Shown: positions 18,617 to 27,835 of the stretch, in pieces | Layout of the letters: each line of letters starts with the position of its first letter | How positions within the stretch are numbered: position 1 is the first letter of the stretch | Origin: DALYLB01 sp964468345 | GTDB lineage: Bacteria > Acidobacteriota > Blastocatellia > RBC074 | NCBI GenBank assembly: GCA_964468345.1 | Contig: CAYXVZ010000021.1 | Span: forward strand, 15,891 to 79,890 | Reading direction: 5' to 3' | DNA: 64,000 nt | Notes under the pieces: model-generated | Database searches by the model: none | What the model saw: the letters and a program-made list of their open reading frames with translations, nothing else | What the model was told of the DNA's origin: nothing | Position numbers and translations under genes: made by a program

Positions 18617-19391
18617 ACAAGATCTGCCGGGCCGTCCGCATTTCATCGAGGGAATTGGCGCGCCGCTGCATCAAGATGGCGAGTTCCGCGGGGCTGCAGG
18701 GCATGGCGCGATATTGCGGCAGAAGGCCGGTGATGCTGGGATCGCCCGCGATCCGGTTTAAGGAGACAAGCACGGGAATATCGGCATTGTCTTCACAGCC
18801 GCGGATTTTCGATAAGACTTCGGGCAGCTGCGTGGAATTCAAATCGACAATAGCCAGGTCATGCGTCTCGTCGCAGATCCGTCCCAGGCCTTCTTGCGTG
18901 GAAATGGCCTCGATCTCGAACATCGAGGGATTGACCAGCGTCCGCAGCGTTTTGAGGTGTTCGGGCGAGTCCGAGATGATCAGGATGTTTTGTTTTAGAT
19001 AATCGTTCTCCGGGTCCTTGGGCCGTTGCGGCGAGAGCTTGTTCTCTAAAACGATTCGCACTTCGTTCAGATTGATTGGTTTGGCGATGAAATCATCGGC
19101 GCCGCCGCGCAGGGCCTCGATCGTATTTTCCACAATCACTTCGCCACTGATGATGACAATTGGTACCTGCGGGCGGTGATGTTTCAGCTTTCGCAGCAGG
19201 TCCAGCCCGGAACCATCCGGGAGATTGATGTCCAATAACACCGCATCCGGCTCGCCCGCATCGAATATGATATTCGCTGCTTTTGCATTCTCAGCACAAA
19301 GCGGATCGAATCCCCAGCTTTTCAACGCCTCTTTCATCGTCCAGCGAATCATGGGCTCGTCATCAACAATCAAAATTTTCTGTGTTTTCAT
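18615..19391 (-). CDS. Double-receiver protein, second receiver with YRAMPC
   Basis: This 258-residue protein has two receiver domains and no output domain. The first (1-125) is canonical: acidic pair in LIVDDEPM, phospho-acceptor Asp in VLLDINLPDGSG, Ser in VIISGEV and Lys in FIAKPINLNE. The second (about 137-240) keeps Asp in AIVDLNST, but the Lys loop reads YRAMPCSPAEL, with Met in place of Lys. The same ending occurs in the 145-residue protein at 7177-7614. The pairing suggests a phosphate-responsive half plus an interaction half. It stands alone, convergent with the flavoprotein gene. The 162-bp gap upstream shows only a small CCGGG/CCCGG hairpin. Confidence 0.85.
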   Translation of the reverse strand: MKTQKILIVDDEPMIRWTMKEALKSWGFDPLCAENAKAANIIFDAGEPDAVLLDINLPDGSGLDLLRKLKHHRPQVPIVIISGEVIVENTIEALRGGADDFIAKPINLNEVRIVLENKLSPQRPKDPENDYLKQNILIISDSPEHLKTLRTLVNPSMFEIEAISTQEGLGRICDETHDLAIVDLNSTQLPEVLSKIRGCEDNADIPVLVSLNRIAGDPSITGLLPQYRAMPCSPAELAILMQRRANSLDEMRTARQIL

Positions 19392-19553
19392 ATATAAATG
19401 ATAAAGCCGGGAAATCCCCCGGATTGGATAACCATTTCAAAATAAAATCCGCTATCCGTACATCTGCAAGACGTATTCCAGCCGATTGGCCGGATCGAAG
19501 CTTTGAATTCGATCCATTTCTGGGGAAATCTTCGCAGCTCGGTGGAAAATTGC

Positions 19554-20750
19554 TCAGAATTGATTGGCCACGCGAATCTCTTCACGAAGCGTATTCGGTG
19601 GATGCAAAATGACGGCTTCGCCTTCTCGCAGGCCATTGACAATTTCCGCTTCCTGGGAATTTCGGTGCTTGACCTCTATCGCGCGGCTGCGCGCGATTCC
19701 ATTTTCAACGACAAAAACACGCCAGGCGTCTCCCTGACGGAACAATGCGCTGAGGGGAGCTTTCAACACTTCCTGTTTTTCCCACAATACGATTTTGGCC
19801 TCAATGCGATAGCCATCGCCGAGCGGAACCGATGGGTCTAAAAAGTCCGCGATGAGATTGACTCGTTGTTCTTCAACGCCGAGCGCGGAGATTTTTGTGA
19901 AGGCGGACGGCTCGATCATACGCACGCGCGCGGGCAGCGGGTGATCGCCGCCCCATCCTTCGATAATGACGGAAGCGCCCGGCGCGACTTTGACGGCATC
20001 CTGCGAGAGCAGATCGACCACGACTTCCATCGACGGATTGCTCAACTCGATGAGCGGGGTTCCGGCCGACACGACGCGCTCGCTTTCTTCGGCAATGCGC
20101 AGCACGCGGCCCGCGACCGGCGCGCGAACCAGCACGGGGGTGGTCGTTCCGCTCTGTCCCGCGCGTTCGATAGCGATCAGGGCGGCGCGAGCCATCTCCA
20201 CATCCGCGGCGGCGGCGCGGGCACGATACTTCGCCGCTTCCAGTTGTTGCTGGCAGAGTTGATCGGCATTCCGAATGCGCTCGAACTCTTGCCGCGAAAT
20301 ATCGCCGGTTTCAATCAGCTTTTCCGCGCGGCGCAGGTCGCGTTTGCCTTGTTCGCATTGGGACGCAACGCGAGCGGTGTTTGCTTCGGCCTCGTTTTTC
20401 AACTGCTCCGCCGAAGCGATGCGGGCGCGCGCTTCGGCCTGTTGGCGCGGATCGAGCGGCATCAGCGGCACGGGGTCGATTCGCGCGATGACGTCGTTGA
20501 CCTGTACGCCATCTCCCCGGTGAAGCGCGATGCGCGCGAGCCGGCCGGCCACGGGAGCCCCGATCACAAAGCGATCGCGGGCCCGGGTTTTCCCATCGGC
20601 ATCGAGCGTGACGCGCATCGGACCGCACACGACGGAGGCGGTATCAACCCGGATGGTTTCGGGCCGCAGCGCGAGCACCGCCAGGTAGCCGACCGCCCCT
20701 ATTGCCGCAACGGCGAGCAGAATTCGCATCCAGGAAACTTTCTTTTTCAT
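19554..20750 (-). CDS. HlyD-family periplasmic adaptor of ABC exporter
   Basis: This 398-residue membrane-fusion protein has one N-terminal transmembrane helix (about 7-27), a biotinyl-lipoyl-like half (APVAGRLARIALHRGDGV), a long coiled-coil hairpin (about 100-190), a second lipoyl half (VRAPVAGRVLRIAEES) and a beta-barrel. It links an inner-membrane transporter to the cell exterior. Here it is the last gene of a three-gene exporter operon, starting four bases after the permease stop. The substrate is unknown; DevBCA and MacAB-like systems export glycolipids, peptides or drugs. Confidence 0.88.
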   Translation of the reverse strand: MKKKVSWMRILLAVAAIGAVGYLAVLALRPETIRVDTASVVCGPMRVTLDADGKTRARDRFVIGAPVAGRLARIALHRGDGVQVNDVIARIDPVPLMPLDPRQQAEARARIASAEQLKNEAEANTARVASQCEQGKRDLRRAEKLIETGDISRQEFERIRNADQLCQQQLEAAKYRARAAAADVEMARAALIAIERAGQSGTTTPVLVRAPVAGRVLRIAEESERVVSAGTPLIELSNPSMEVVVDLLSQDAVKVAPGASVIIEGWGGDHPLPARVRMIEPSAFTKISALGVEEQRVNLIADFLDPSVPLGDGYRIEAKIVLWEKQEVLKAPLSALFRQGDAWRVFVVENGIARSRAIEVKHRNSQEAEIVNGLREGEAVILHPPNTLREEIRVANQF

Positions 20751-20754
20751 GGCC

Positions 20755-23121
20755 TTACTCCCTCGTTTTCAGAACCTCGACGAGATCCAGCTTTTTCAGG
20801 CGCCTTGCAACCAGCAGCCCGGAAAACAAGGCCGCCGCAATCACGATGATCGTCGCGCGCGCCCAGGTTCGACCGCTGATGACGAGCGGCAGGCGCATCA
20901 GTTCCGTATCGATGGCCCAGGTAATCAACCAGGAAATTCCATAGCCCATCGCCCAACCGACCGGCAACGCAATCAGCGTCAGAACCGCCTGTTCGCCGAG
21001 CAGGATGACGCCGATCTCGCGAACGGTAAATCCAAGAATGCGCAGCGAGGCGAATTCCCGGGCGCGTTCAGAGAGCGCGATTCGCGCGCTGTTGTACACG
21101 ACGCCGAAGGCGATAATGCAGGCAAAGAAAATCAGCGTGCCGGTCGATGTGCTCATCGTTCGCGCAATGGTCTGGTTGAAATTTTCGAGCAGCGCGCCGG
21201 GAACGATGACGCTGCGCACGGCAGGCGTGGTTTTCAGCGTCGAGAACAGCGTCGTGCGAGACCGATCGTCGATCATCAGGTGCATTCCGCTGATAGTGCC
21301 GCCCTCGCGCATCAGGCGGTTGAGTGACTCGATTTCCAGGTAGGCCGACATTCCGATCAGGTCGTCCACCGTTCCCGCGACGGGGATTTCGCTGACGGGG
21401 CGGGCGCCTTCGAGCAACTCGACCCGCAGCACGTCACCGGGCCGGACGCCGAGCGTGTCGGCAAGTTTTGCGCTGAGCAGCACGCCGTGGTCCGGCGGTT
21501 CATGCGCCTGGAAATCCGAATCGACAACGCGCCAGAGGTCCGCATTCTTTTCAAGGCCCATCAACGCGATGCGGCGCATTCTATGACCGTGGCGCAGGCG
21601 CGCCGGCACTGAGCGATGCGCTTCGGCGCGGATGACTCCCGGCAATCGTTCGATCTCATGTCTCGCTCCGGCCGACAGCGGTTCGTTGAAAATGACGGAG
21701 ACATCTTCGCGATAGACGGCGCCGAACATCACATCGATCACCCGATCGATCGCGTCGTAATAAAGATAAAAACCGGTGACCAGCAGCGCCACGGACAGGG
21801 AAATGCCCAGACTGCTCAACGCCGCTTTCACGGGCCGCCGCGACAGATTGCGCACGATCATTCGCAACGAAGGCGAAAGAAACAGCCCGAGGCCGGCGCG
21901 TTCGATCCAGCCGGCACGAAATCGCGCCGGCGCTTCGGGTCGCATCGCTTCGGCCGGCGGCAAATCGACCGCTCGCCGCACCGATGCCAGCGCGCCCACC
22001 GCCGCGGCCAGCAGACTGATGACGACTGCCGTCAAAATGACGCCGAGACCGGGCGAGTATCGCAGGATCGGGAAATGAAAGAATTCCGTATACAGCGCCG
22101 TGATCGTGTATCCGAACCACCAGCCGCCGGCAATGCCGAGCAACACGCCGAGCAGAACCGCGGCAAAAGACAGTTTCAGATAATGAAATCCGATCTCGAC
22201 ATTGTCATAGCCAAAGGCTTTCATCACCGCGATCTGATCGCGCTCGGTGGCGACGAGGCGCGAAAGGACCAGGTGCAATAAAAAGGCCGTGACGCCGAGA
22301 AAAACGGCGGGAATGAACGTGCTCGTGACGCGCAGCTCCGCAATCTCGTTCGTGATGAAATGGTGCGAAACCTGATCCTCTCGCCCATACGCGCCGAGCG
22401 TGCCGTACGGTTCCAGCAGCGCGTCGAGCGCATCGATCACCTTTGCTTCATCGGCGCCGGGCGAGAGCGAGATCGCAACATCGTTGAACCCGCCTTCCAG
22501 ATTGAATAATGGCCCGAGCGCCTGGCGGCTCATCCAGAGCACACCGAAACGCCGGCTGTCGGGAAACATTTCTCCGCCGCCGATTTCATACACATATTCC
22601 GGCGAGAGCGCGATGCCCACAATGCGCAATTGCTCCCATCGACCATTGATGATGGCCGGGATGCGATCGCCCGGACGCAACTCATTGGCCCGGGCAAAGG
22701 CTTCGCTGACAAGAACCTCATCGCGCTTCCCGGGCTCGATGTATCTTCCCTGTGCCAGATACAGATCATTGAGCATTGACTGGCGTTGCTCAGGAATGGA
22801 GAGGATGCGCCCGCGCGCCGGTTCGGTCACACCGGCGACATCCAGCGTCACGTTGGCCACGATGCGCGTTTGCGCCGCGCCGACGCCGGGAATGGCTTCG
22901 ATCTCGGTTGCCAGCCGATCGGGCGCGCGCTTGAGATTTGCGAACACATTCGCGAATCGGTATTCGGCGTAATAAGCCGCCTGCGTCTCGAGCAGGGAAA
23001 AGTAAATGCTCCGCATCGATACGAAGGCCGCGATGCCGCAGGCAATCACCAGCGCGATGGCGATTACCTGACCGCGCAGGTGAAGCAGGTCCCGATAGAG
23101 TTTTCGATCGATTGCACGCAT
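20755..23121 (-). CDS. FtsX-type ABC exporter permease (double FtsX domain)
   Basis: This 788-residue inner-membrane protein has an N-terminal helix (about 15-35), a large periplasmic domain, a first FtsX domain near 275-395 and a second near 680-780 (FACIIAFGVVYNSARIALSE). This layout is typical of lipoprotein- or lipid-handling permeases of the LolE/YknZ/MacB superfamily, here in the long form with duplicated FtsX units. It starts six bases after the ATPase gene and is followed four bases later by the adaptor gene, so the three are one operon. Confidence 0.9.
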   Translation of the reverse strand: MRAIDRKLYRDLLHLRGQVIAIALVIACGIAAFVSMRSIYFSLLETQAAYYAEYRFANVFANLKRAPDRLATEIEAIPGVGAAQTRIVANVTLDVAGVTEPARGRILSIPEQRQSMLNDLYLAQGRYIEPGKRDEVLVSEAFARANELRPGDRIPAIINGRWEQLRIVGIALSPEYVYEIGGGEMFPDSRRFGVLWMSRQALGPLFNLEGGFNDVAISLSPGADEAKVIDALDALLEPYGTLGAYGREDQVSHHFITNEIAELRVTSTFIPAVFLGVTAFLLHLVLSRLVATERDQIAVMKAFGYDNVEIGFHYLKLSFAAVLLGVLLGIAGGWWFGYTITALYTEFFHFPILRYSPGLGVILTAVVISLLAAAVGALASVRRAVDLPPAEAMRPEAPARFRAGWIERAGLGLFLSPSLRMIVRNLSRRPVKAALSSLGISLSVALLVTGFYLYYDAIDRVIDVMFGAVYREDVSVIFNEPLSAGARHEIERLPGVIRAEAHRSVPARLRHGHRMRRIALMGLEKNADLWRVVDSDFQAHEPPDHGVLLSAKLADTLGVRPGDVLRVELLEGARPVSEIPVAGTVDDLIGMSAYLEIESLNRLMREGGTISGMHLMIDDRSRTTLFSTLKTTPAVRSVIVPGALLENFNQTIARTMSTSTGTLIFFACIIAFGVVYNSARIALSERAREFASLRILGFTVREIGVILLGEQAVLTLIALPVGWAMGYGISWLITWAIDTELMRLPLVISGRTWARATIIVIAAALFSGLLVARRLKKLDLVEVLKTRE

Positions 23122-23127
23122 CGATTC

Positions 23128-23865
23128 TCACCATTGCAGGTCGCCCGGACGCGCCTTGGTCGCGTTTCGGTGAATTTCCACAATCTGCCCGCTGCCCAGT
23201 CGGATCACACGATCGGCCATCGCGGCAATCGCGGCGTTGTGCGTGATCACGGCCGTCGTCGTCCCCAGATTTTGATTGACGTGTTCGAGGACTTCGAGCA
23301 CCAGCTTTCCCGTGTTGAAATCCAGCGCGCCTGTCGGCTCGTCGCACAAGAGCACATCGGGCCGCTTGGCGATGGCGCGCGCAATTGCGACACGCTGCTG
23401 TTCGCCGCCCGAGAGCTGTGCGGGAAAGTGGTGCAGCCGCTCGCCGAGGCCCACCAGTTTCAGGGCTTCTTCGGCCGGCATCGGGTTGTCCGAGATTTCC
23501 GTGATCAACTCCACGTTTTCGAGCGCGGTCAGGCTGGGAATCAGATTGTAGAATTGAAAGACAAATCCGACGTGCTCGCGTCGAAAGCGCGTCAGTTCCC
23601 GCTCATCCGCCGCCACCAGATCATGATCTCGAAAGATGACCCGTCCGCTGCTCGGCGTATCGAGCCCGCCCAGAATATTCAAAATCGTCGATTTGCCCGA
23701 TCCTGATGGCCCGAGCAGCACAACGAACTCGCCCTCGTACAATTCGAGATCGACCGAGCGCAGCGCATGCACCTCGACTTCGCCCATGTGATAAACCTTC
23801 GATAACCCGACGGCCTGAAAAACCGCCGGGGCTTGTTGCCTGGGAATTGTATTGACCGCATTCAT
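23128..23865 (-). CDS. ABC exporter ATP-binding protein (LolD/MacB-like)
   Basis: This 245-residue ATPase of the LolD/MacB type pairs with FtsX permeases. Walker A is GPSGSGKSTILN, the signature is LSGGEQQRVAIARA, and Walker B is VLLCDEPTGALD. The residues between (FVFQFYNLIPSLTALENVEL) are typical of this subfamily. It is the first gene of the exporter operon. Its promoter should lie in the repeat-rich 1.1-kb region upstream. Confidence 0.93.
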   Translation of the reverse strand: MNAVNTIPRQQAPAVFQAVGLSKVYHMGEVEVHALRSVDLELYEGEFVVLLGPSGSGKSTILNILGGLDTPSSGRVIFRDHDLVAADERELTRFRREHVGFVFQFYNLIPSLTALENVELITEISDNPMPAEEALKLVGLGERLHHFPAQLSGGEQQRVAIARAIAKRPDVLLCDEPTGALDFNTGKLVLEVLEHVNQNLGTTTAVITHNAAIAAMADRVIRLGSGQIVEIHRNATKARPGDLQW

Positions 23866-24078
23866 GGCTCAATGACCTGCGTTATTTGCCCCACACTGAA
23901 ATGGAGCAAGAGAAGTGCCAAGGGAAAATTACGCCGGCAGCACGATTTCGCAGGCAAATTTACGAACTCGATGGGGATTCCAACCCTGCTGTGGCCCGAT
24001 GAACGAGCTAAAAGAGAAAGGGGAAATCTTCTTTGTACTTCCGGGAGAGAATTCTCCCAAGGAGTGATTCAGGTGCAC

Positions 24079-24274
24079 AGCCCACGGATGTGGGCGGCGG
24101 AATGTAGCCCAGGGCGCAGGCGAAGCCGCAGCCCTGGGCCTGTGTCAAGTAAAGCCCGAAGCCCACGGATGTGGGCGACAGTTGGTTGGCCAAAGTCTGT
24201 CGCCCACATCCGTGGGCTCGCGTTTATTTCTCAATTTCCCCAGGGTTCGCGCTGCGCGCTTCACCCTGGGCTAC
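24079..24274. repeat. Nested palindromes with CCCACGGATGTGGGC units
   Basis: AGCCCACGGATGTGGGCG occurs directly at 24079-24096 and again at 24160-24177; the latter is part of a perfect 22-bp inverted repeat, 24160-24181 with 24197-24218. Around these, GTAGCCCAGGG (24104-24114) pairs with CCCTGGGCTAC (24264-24274). Two inner hairpins, CCCAGGGCG..GCCCTGGG (near 24108-24138) and CCCAGGGTTCG..CACCCTGGG (24239-24270), complete a composite of several stems. Confidence 0.88.
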
Positions 24275-24377
24275 AATCCGCCGCTCGCATCCGCGAGCTG
24301 TTGATCGCTTCTTCTTGGTGAATTTTTCTATTGCTCTATTCACAGAGCAGCCCTTGTGGCCGCAACCAAACAAGGAA

Positions 24378-24479
24378 TTCATTTTCCATATCTCATCGCT
24401 CATTTCTCATTGGTCATCGGTTTGTCCACGGATCAATCGATGACCAATGAGAAATGAGCGATGAGATATGGAAAATGAA
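24378..24479. repeat. Perfect 42-bp inverted repeat (CATATCTCATCGC family)
   Basis: Arms 24378-24419 and 24438-24479 are perfect reverse complements with an 18-nt loop. The arm begins TTCATTTTCCATATCTCATC and ends ATTGGTCATCG. A second member with the same core lies at 53128-53241; there the inner end reads ATTTGTCATTG, changed in both arms. It lies between divergent genes, far from either start. Confidence 0.95.
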
Positions 24480-24969
24480 AAAACGTTGCGATCCAAAGAG
24501 AGATTTTCTTGCTCAAATAACAAGATGTTGCGACTTTGTTTCACAGAGAGGTTCAGAGAATTATAAAAATTGAGGGTCTTGATTTCGAATATTCATTATG
24601 ATTTCATTCAGATCCCCAAGATTCCTTACCTGCAATACCAATCCCCGTTTGATCTGCAACCTGGTGCCCTTCAATTGCGACAGCACGTGGGACTGTCCTG
24701 GCTGGAAGTACTATATCGCGCTTAGAGCCCGGAATAAGCGCCCTTCTGAATGGTCCGTCTCGCAATCTGGAGCCGGAAATCCGTATTTGATCTCTGATGG
24801 TGCCAAATCCAAAGAGCCAGAAATGGTATAGGCCGAAGTCTGTCTGATCGCCGCTGTTGCGATTGGAGAGGCCGAGTTTCTATCGTGCCGAGGGCGAGTC
24901 GCCATCGGATGGGATACGTGTGTCCGCGTGAGAGAAGCGGGCGGCCATCCGCATCGGAGAGAAGAGACT

Positions 24970-26313
24970 GTGAAAGTAACAGACATGAAAAAGACGTTCA
25001 CGGAGTTGACATTTGCCATGCTCGCGCTGGTCGGCATTTTGTCCTATGGATACTGGAGAAACGACTCGGCGCAGGCGCAAAGCATCACGCTGCCGAATAC
25101 AAGTATTTATTTTCTGACCACGGATAACACAATCTATGTCTTGACGCCCGGCACGAACCGGCCCAGGAAACTGGTGAAAGTCCGCAAGCTCGACGGAGCG
25201 CTGATCGGCATCGACTTCCGTCCCGCGGAGGCGAATGCGAACGTCGTCTACGGACTGACGGACACGGGGCAGATTTACACGATCAGTCTCGCCGCGGGGA
25301 GCCTGGGAGAAGCGACGCCCGTCAGCAAGCTTTCGCCGCGCTTTGCCGGGGGATTCCAGGCATTGATGGATTTCAATCCGGTCGTGAATGCGGTGCGCGT
25401 CATCGGCAGCAACGATCAGAACTTCGCCGCCGTCAATTCGAATGGAAACCTGAATGTCACGGCAGTGCAGACGAAGCTTGCCTATGATCCCAAGGATGTG
25501 AACGCGGGCGTCGATCCGAACATCACGGCCGGCGGGTATACGAATAACTTCGCGGGCGCGGCGAATACTTTGTTTTACATGATCGATTACGATCTCGATA
25601 CCTTTGTGACGATCTCTTCGATCAGCGCAACGGGCAGCTCAAATACGGGCGGCGGGCAGTTACAGACAATCGGGCCGATCGTCGATACGACCGGCGCGCC
25701 CATCAATTTTGCATCGGTTGCGGGCATCGATGTGTACACCGATGCGAATAGGGTGAACACCCTGGTCGCGGTCAACGGACAGACGCTGTACACCATCGAT
25801 CTCGCCCAGCTCACGCCGGGCCTCGCATTGGGGACGACGCAGAAGGTGATCGCAAAAGGCGTGGGGATGATTCCGATGGATGGCGAGATTCGCTCGACCG
25901 ACAGCTTTATCGATGTCGCCATTCCCGTGGCGAATGTGGCGCCGCCGCCGGCCGCGCCGCCGACCGCTACGCCGACGCCCACGCCGGCTGCCGGTCCGCG
26001 CTGCACGGTGGATTTTCGCTCGATCCCGGAAGCAGGCGGAAAATTCCGCTCGCAGGTATCGATTCGCAATAACACAGGATCGGATTTCAATCCCTGGGAA
26101 CTGACCTTTTCCTTTGGCAGCGGCCAGGTGATCGCGAATGCGACCAGTGCCACGGTCAAACAGAAAGGCGCGGCCGTTCGAATCAATGGCTCGCCGGTAA
26201 ACGCCCGGCTGGCCAATGGCGGAACGGTGAGCTTCCGCCTCGACGGCGAATCGAAGGGCAGCAATGCGCCGCCCGTCAATTTTTCGTTGAACGGAACGCC
26301 GTGTAACAAGTAA
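24970..26313 (+). CDS. Secreted DUF4394 protein with C-terminal CBM2-like domain
   Basis: This protein of about 447 residues has a signal sequence (FAMLALVGILSYGYW..AQA), a DUF4394 beta-propeller-like domain (about 35-305, with repeats such as IYVLTPGTN, IYTISLAAG and LYTIDLAQL), a Pro/Thr linker (PPTATPTPTPAAGP) and a C-terminal CBM2-like domain of about 100 residues. The CBM2 hallmarks are a Cys near each end (RCTVDF and NGTPC), a Trp in NPWELTFSF and FSLNGTPC. The domain pairing suggests binding to cellulose, chitin or a surface polysaccharide. GTG 24970 has GGAGAG eight bases upstream; ATG 24985 is the alternative start. Single gene, ended by a strong hairpin. Confidence 0.82.
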   Translation: MKVTDMKKTFTELTFAMLALVGILSYGYWRNDSAQAQSITLPNTSIYFLTTDNTIYVLTPGTNRPRKLVKVRKLDGALIGIDFRPAEANANVVYGLTDTGQIYTISLAAGSLGEATPVSKLSPRFAGGFQALMDFNPVVNAVRVIGSNDQNFAAVNSNGNLNVTAVQTKLAYDPKDVNAGVDPNITAGGYTNNFAGAANTLFYMIDYDLDTFVTISSISATGSSNTGGGQLQTIGPIVDTTGAPINFASVAGIDVYTDANRVNTLVAVNGQTLYTIDLAQLTPGLALGTTQKVIAKGVGMIPMDGEIRSTDSFIDVAIPVANVAPPPAAPPTATPTPTPAAGPRCTVDFRSIPEAGGKFRSQVSIRNNTGSDFNPWELTFSFGSGQVIANATSATVKQKGAAVRINGSPVNARLANGGTVSFRLDGESKGSNAPPVNFSLNGTPCNK

Positions 26314-26321
26314 TTCCAATA

Positions 26322-26394
26322 AACCGCCAAGAAGCCAGGAGCGCCAGGAGAAGAAGAGGATTCTTCTCCTGGCGCTCCTGGCTTCTTGGCGGTT
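26322..26394. repeat. Perfect 34-bp inverted repeat with 5-nt loop
   Basis: Arms 26322-26355 and 26361-26394 are perfect reverse complements separated by GAGGA. The arm is made of CCAAGAAGCCAGGAGCGCCA-like words. The element begins eight bases after the stop of the DUF4394 gene and would form a very stable hairpin at that mRNA's 3' end. There is no T-tract, so it is not a textbook terminator. Confidence 0.95.
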
Positions 26395-26502
26395 CAAGCA
26401 GAAATTCTTTTTCTCTTTGCCTTTTCCGTTTACTATTCCATCCATCGCAAACAAATTCATTGGATAAACGAACGTGCGTGCACGGAGGAGGCGGTTTCCC
26501 AT

Positions 26503-27810
26503 ATGGGTGGAATCGGGCTAGAAGTCATCTTTATTTTCCTGCTGTTGATCGCCAACGGCCTGTTCTCGATGTCGGAAATGGCCGTTGTATCGGCCCGCAA
26601 GGCGCGATTGCAGAAGCGCGCGGAGGATGGCGAGAAGGGCGCGCGGGCCGCTCTCGATCTGGCCGAGAACCCGGGGACGTTTCTCTCGACCGTGCAGGTG
26701 GGCATTACGCTGGTCGGCATTCTGGCCGGCGCGTTCGGCGGCGCAAGCATTTCGGAAAAGATCGCTCCGATGCTTAAAGCTTACCCCCAGATCGAACCCT
26801 ATGCCGACAACTTGAGTTTCGGATTGGTCGTGCTGGTGATCACATATTTATCGCTGGTGATCGGCGAATTGATTCCGAAACGGCTGGCCTTGCACAGTCC
26901 AGAAAGCATTGCGACCCGGATGGCTCCGCCAATGAAATGGATTTCCATGGTGACCTCGCCGCTCGTGCGCATTCTGGAAGCCTCCACCAATGGCGTGCTG
27001 CGCCTGTTCGGACTGCGTGAATCCGATGAGCCCCCCGTGACGGAAGACGAGATCAAAGTTCTGATCGAGCAGGGAATTCATGCCGGCGTTTTCGAAGAGG
27101 CCGAGCGCGACCTGATCGACCGCACCTTTCATCTCGGCGATCGCCGCGTCAGCGAATTGATGGTGCCGCGGCCCGATGTCGTCTTCCTCGATCTGGACGA
27201 TCCGCTCGATGTGATCAAGGAGATGATTCGCAATAACCGCTATTCGCGCTATCCGGTCATTCGGGGGACTTCGGACAACATCATCGGCATCGTGCGCGCA
27301 AAGGATTTGCTCGCGGAAGAACTGGCCCAGTCTCCTTTCGATCTCAATGCCCGTCTTGCGCCGCCGCTTTACTTTCCGGATTCCATGCCGGCCTTCAAGG
27401 CGATCGAACGATTTAAAGCCTCGCGCCGTCACATGGCCATCATCATCGATGAGCACGGCGGCATCGAGGGCGTGTTGACCGTCAACGATATTCTGGACGC
27501 GCTCGTGGGAGATATCCCCTCGATGGACGAACAGGAAGAGCGGCCGGTCGTGCAGCGCGAAGACGGCTCTTATCTGCTCGATGGGTCCCTGCCGGTGCAC
27601 GACATCAAAAAAACGCTCGACCTGAAGCATCTGCCCCATGAAGAAGACGGCGCCTATCAAACCCTCGGCGGATTTGTCATGACGAGATTGGGGCGACTGC
27701 CGGGCGTTGGAGACTGCATGGAATATGCAGGGTGGAAATTTGAGGTTGTCGATATGGATCGCCGCCGCGTGGATAAGGTGATGGTCTCAAAGCTTCCGTC
27801 TGAAGACTGA
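26503..27810 (+). CDS. CNNM/CorC-type membrane protein with CBS domains
   Basis: This 435-residue inner-membrane protein has a DUF21 (CNNM) transmembrane domain at about 1-190 (SEMAVVSARKARLQKRAEDG; TFLSTVQVGITLVGILAGAF), a pair of CBS domains (about 210-330, MVPRPDVVFLDL and HGGIEGVLTVNDILDALVG) and a C-terminal CorC/HlyC transporter-associated domain. The family is linked to magnesium or cobalt efflux and was once called haemolysin-like. ATG 26503 was chosen because GGAGGAG lies at 26484-26490 and DUF21 starts there. Single gene; a tandem repeat starts about 20 bp after the stop. Confidence 0.92.
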   Translation: MGGIGLEVIFIFLLLIANGLFSMSEMAVVSARKARLQKRAEDGEKGARAALDLAENPGTFLSTVQVGITLVGILAGAFGGASISEKIAPMLKAYPQIEPYADNLSFGLVVLVITYLSLVIGELIPKRLALHSPESIATRMAPPMKWISMVTSPLVRILEASTNGVLRLFGLRESDEPPVTEDEIKVLIEQGIHAGVFEEAERDLIDRTFHLGDRRVSELMVPRPDVVFLDLDDPLDVIKEMIRNNRYSRYPVIRGTSDNIIGIVRAKDLLAEELAQSPFDLNARLAPPLYFPDSMPAFKAIERFKASRRHMAIIIDEHGGIEGVLTVNDILDALVGDIPSMDEQEERPVVQREDGSYLLDGSLPVHDIKKTLDLKHLPHEEDGAYQTLGGFVMTRLGRLPGVGDCMEYAGWKFEVVDMDRRRVDKVMVSKLPSED

Positions 27811-27835
27811 GGATATTCGAGAGCTGCGGAGCATA

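Larger units (their letters stand above)
23866..24969. other. 1.1-kb intergenic region with two nested palindromes
   Basis: No convincing gene is present; short frames such as 24598-24831 lack ribosome sites and family features. The region separates the divergent ABC exporter operon and the DUF4394 gene and should contain promoters for both. It holds the nested repeat 24079-24274 and the 42-bp-arm palindrome 24378-24479. From 24481 to 24969 nothing definite was seen, apart from possible small stem-loops just before the DUF4394 gene (about 24880-24955). Confidence 0.55.

Noticed and set aside
24598..24831. 77-residue frame in the 1.1-kb intergenic region
   Set aside because: No ribosome site, atypical composition and no recognisable domain.
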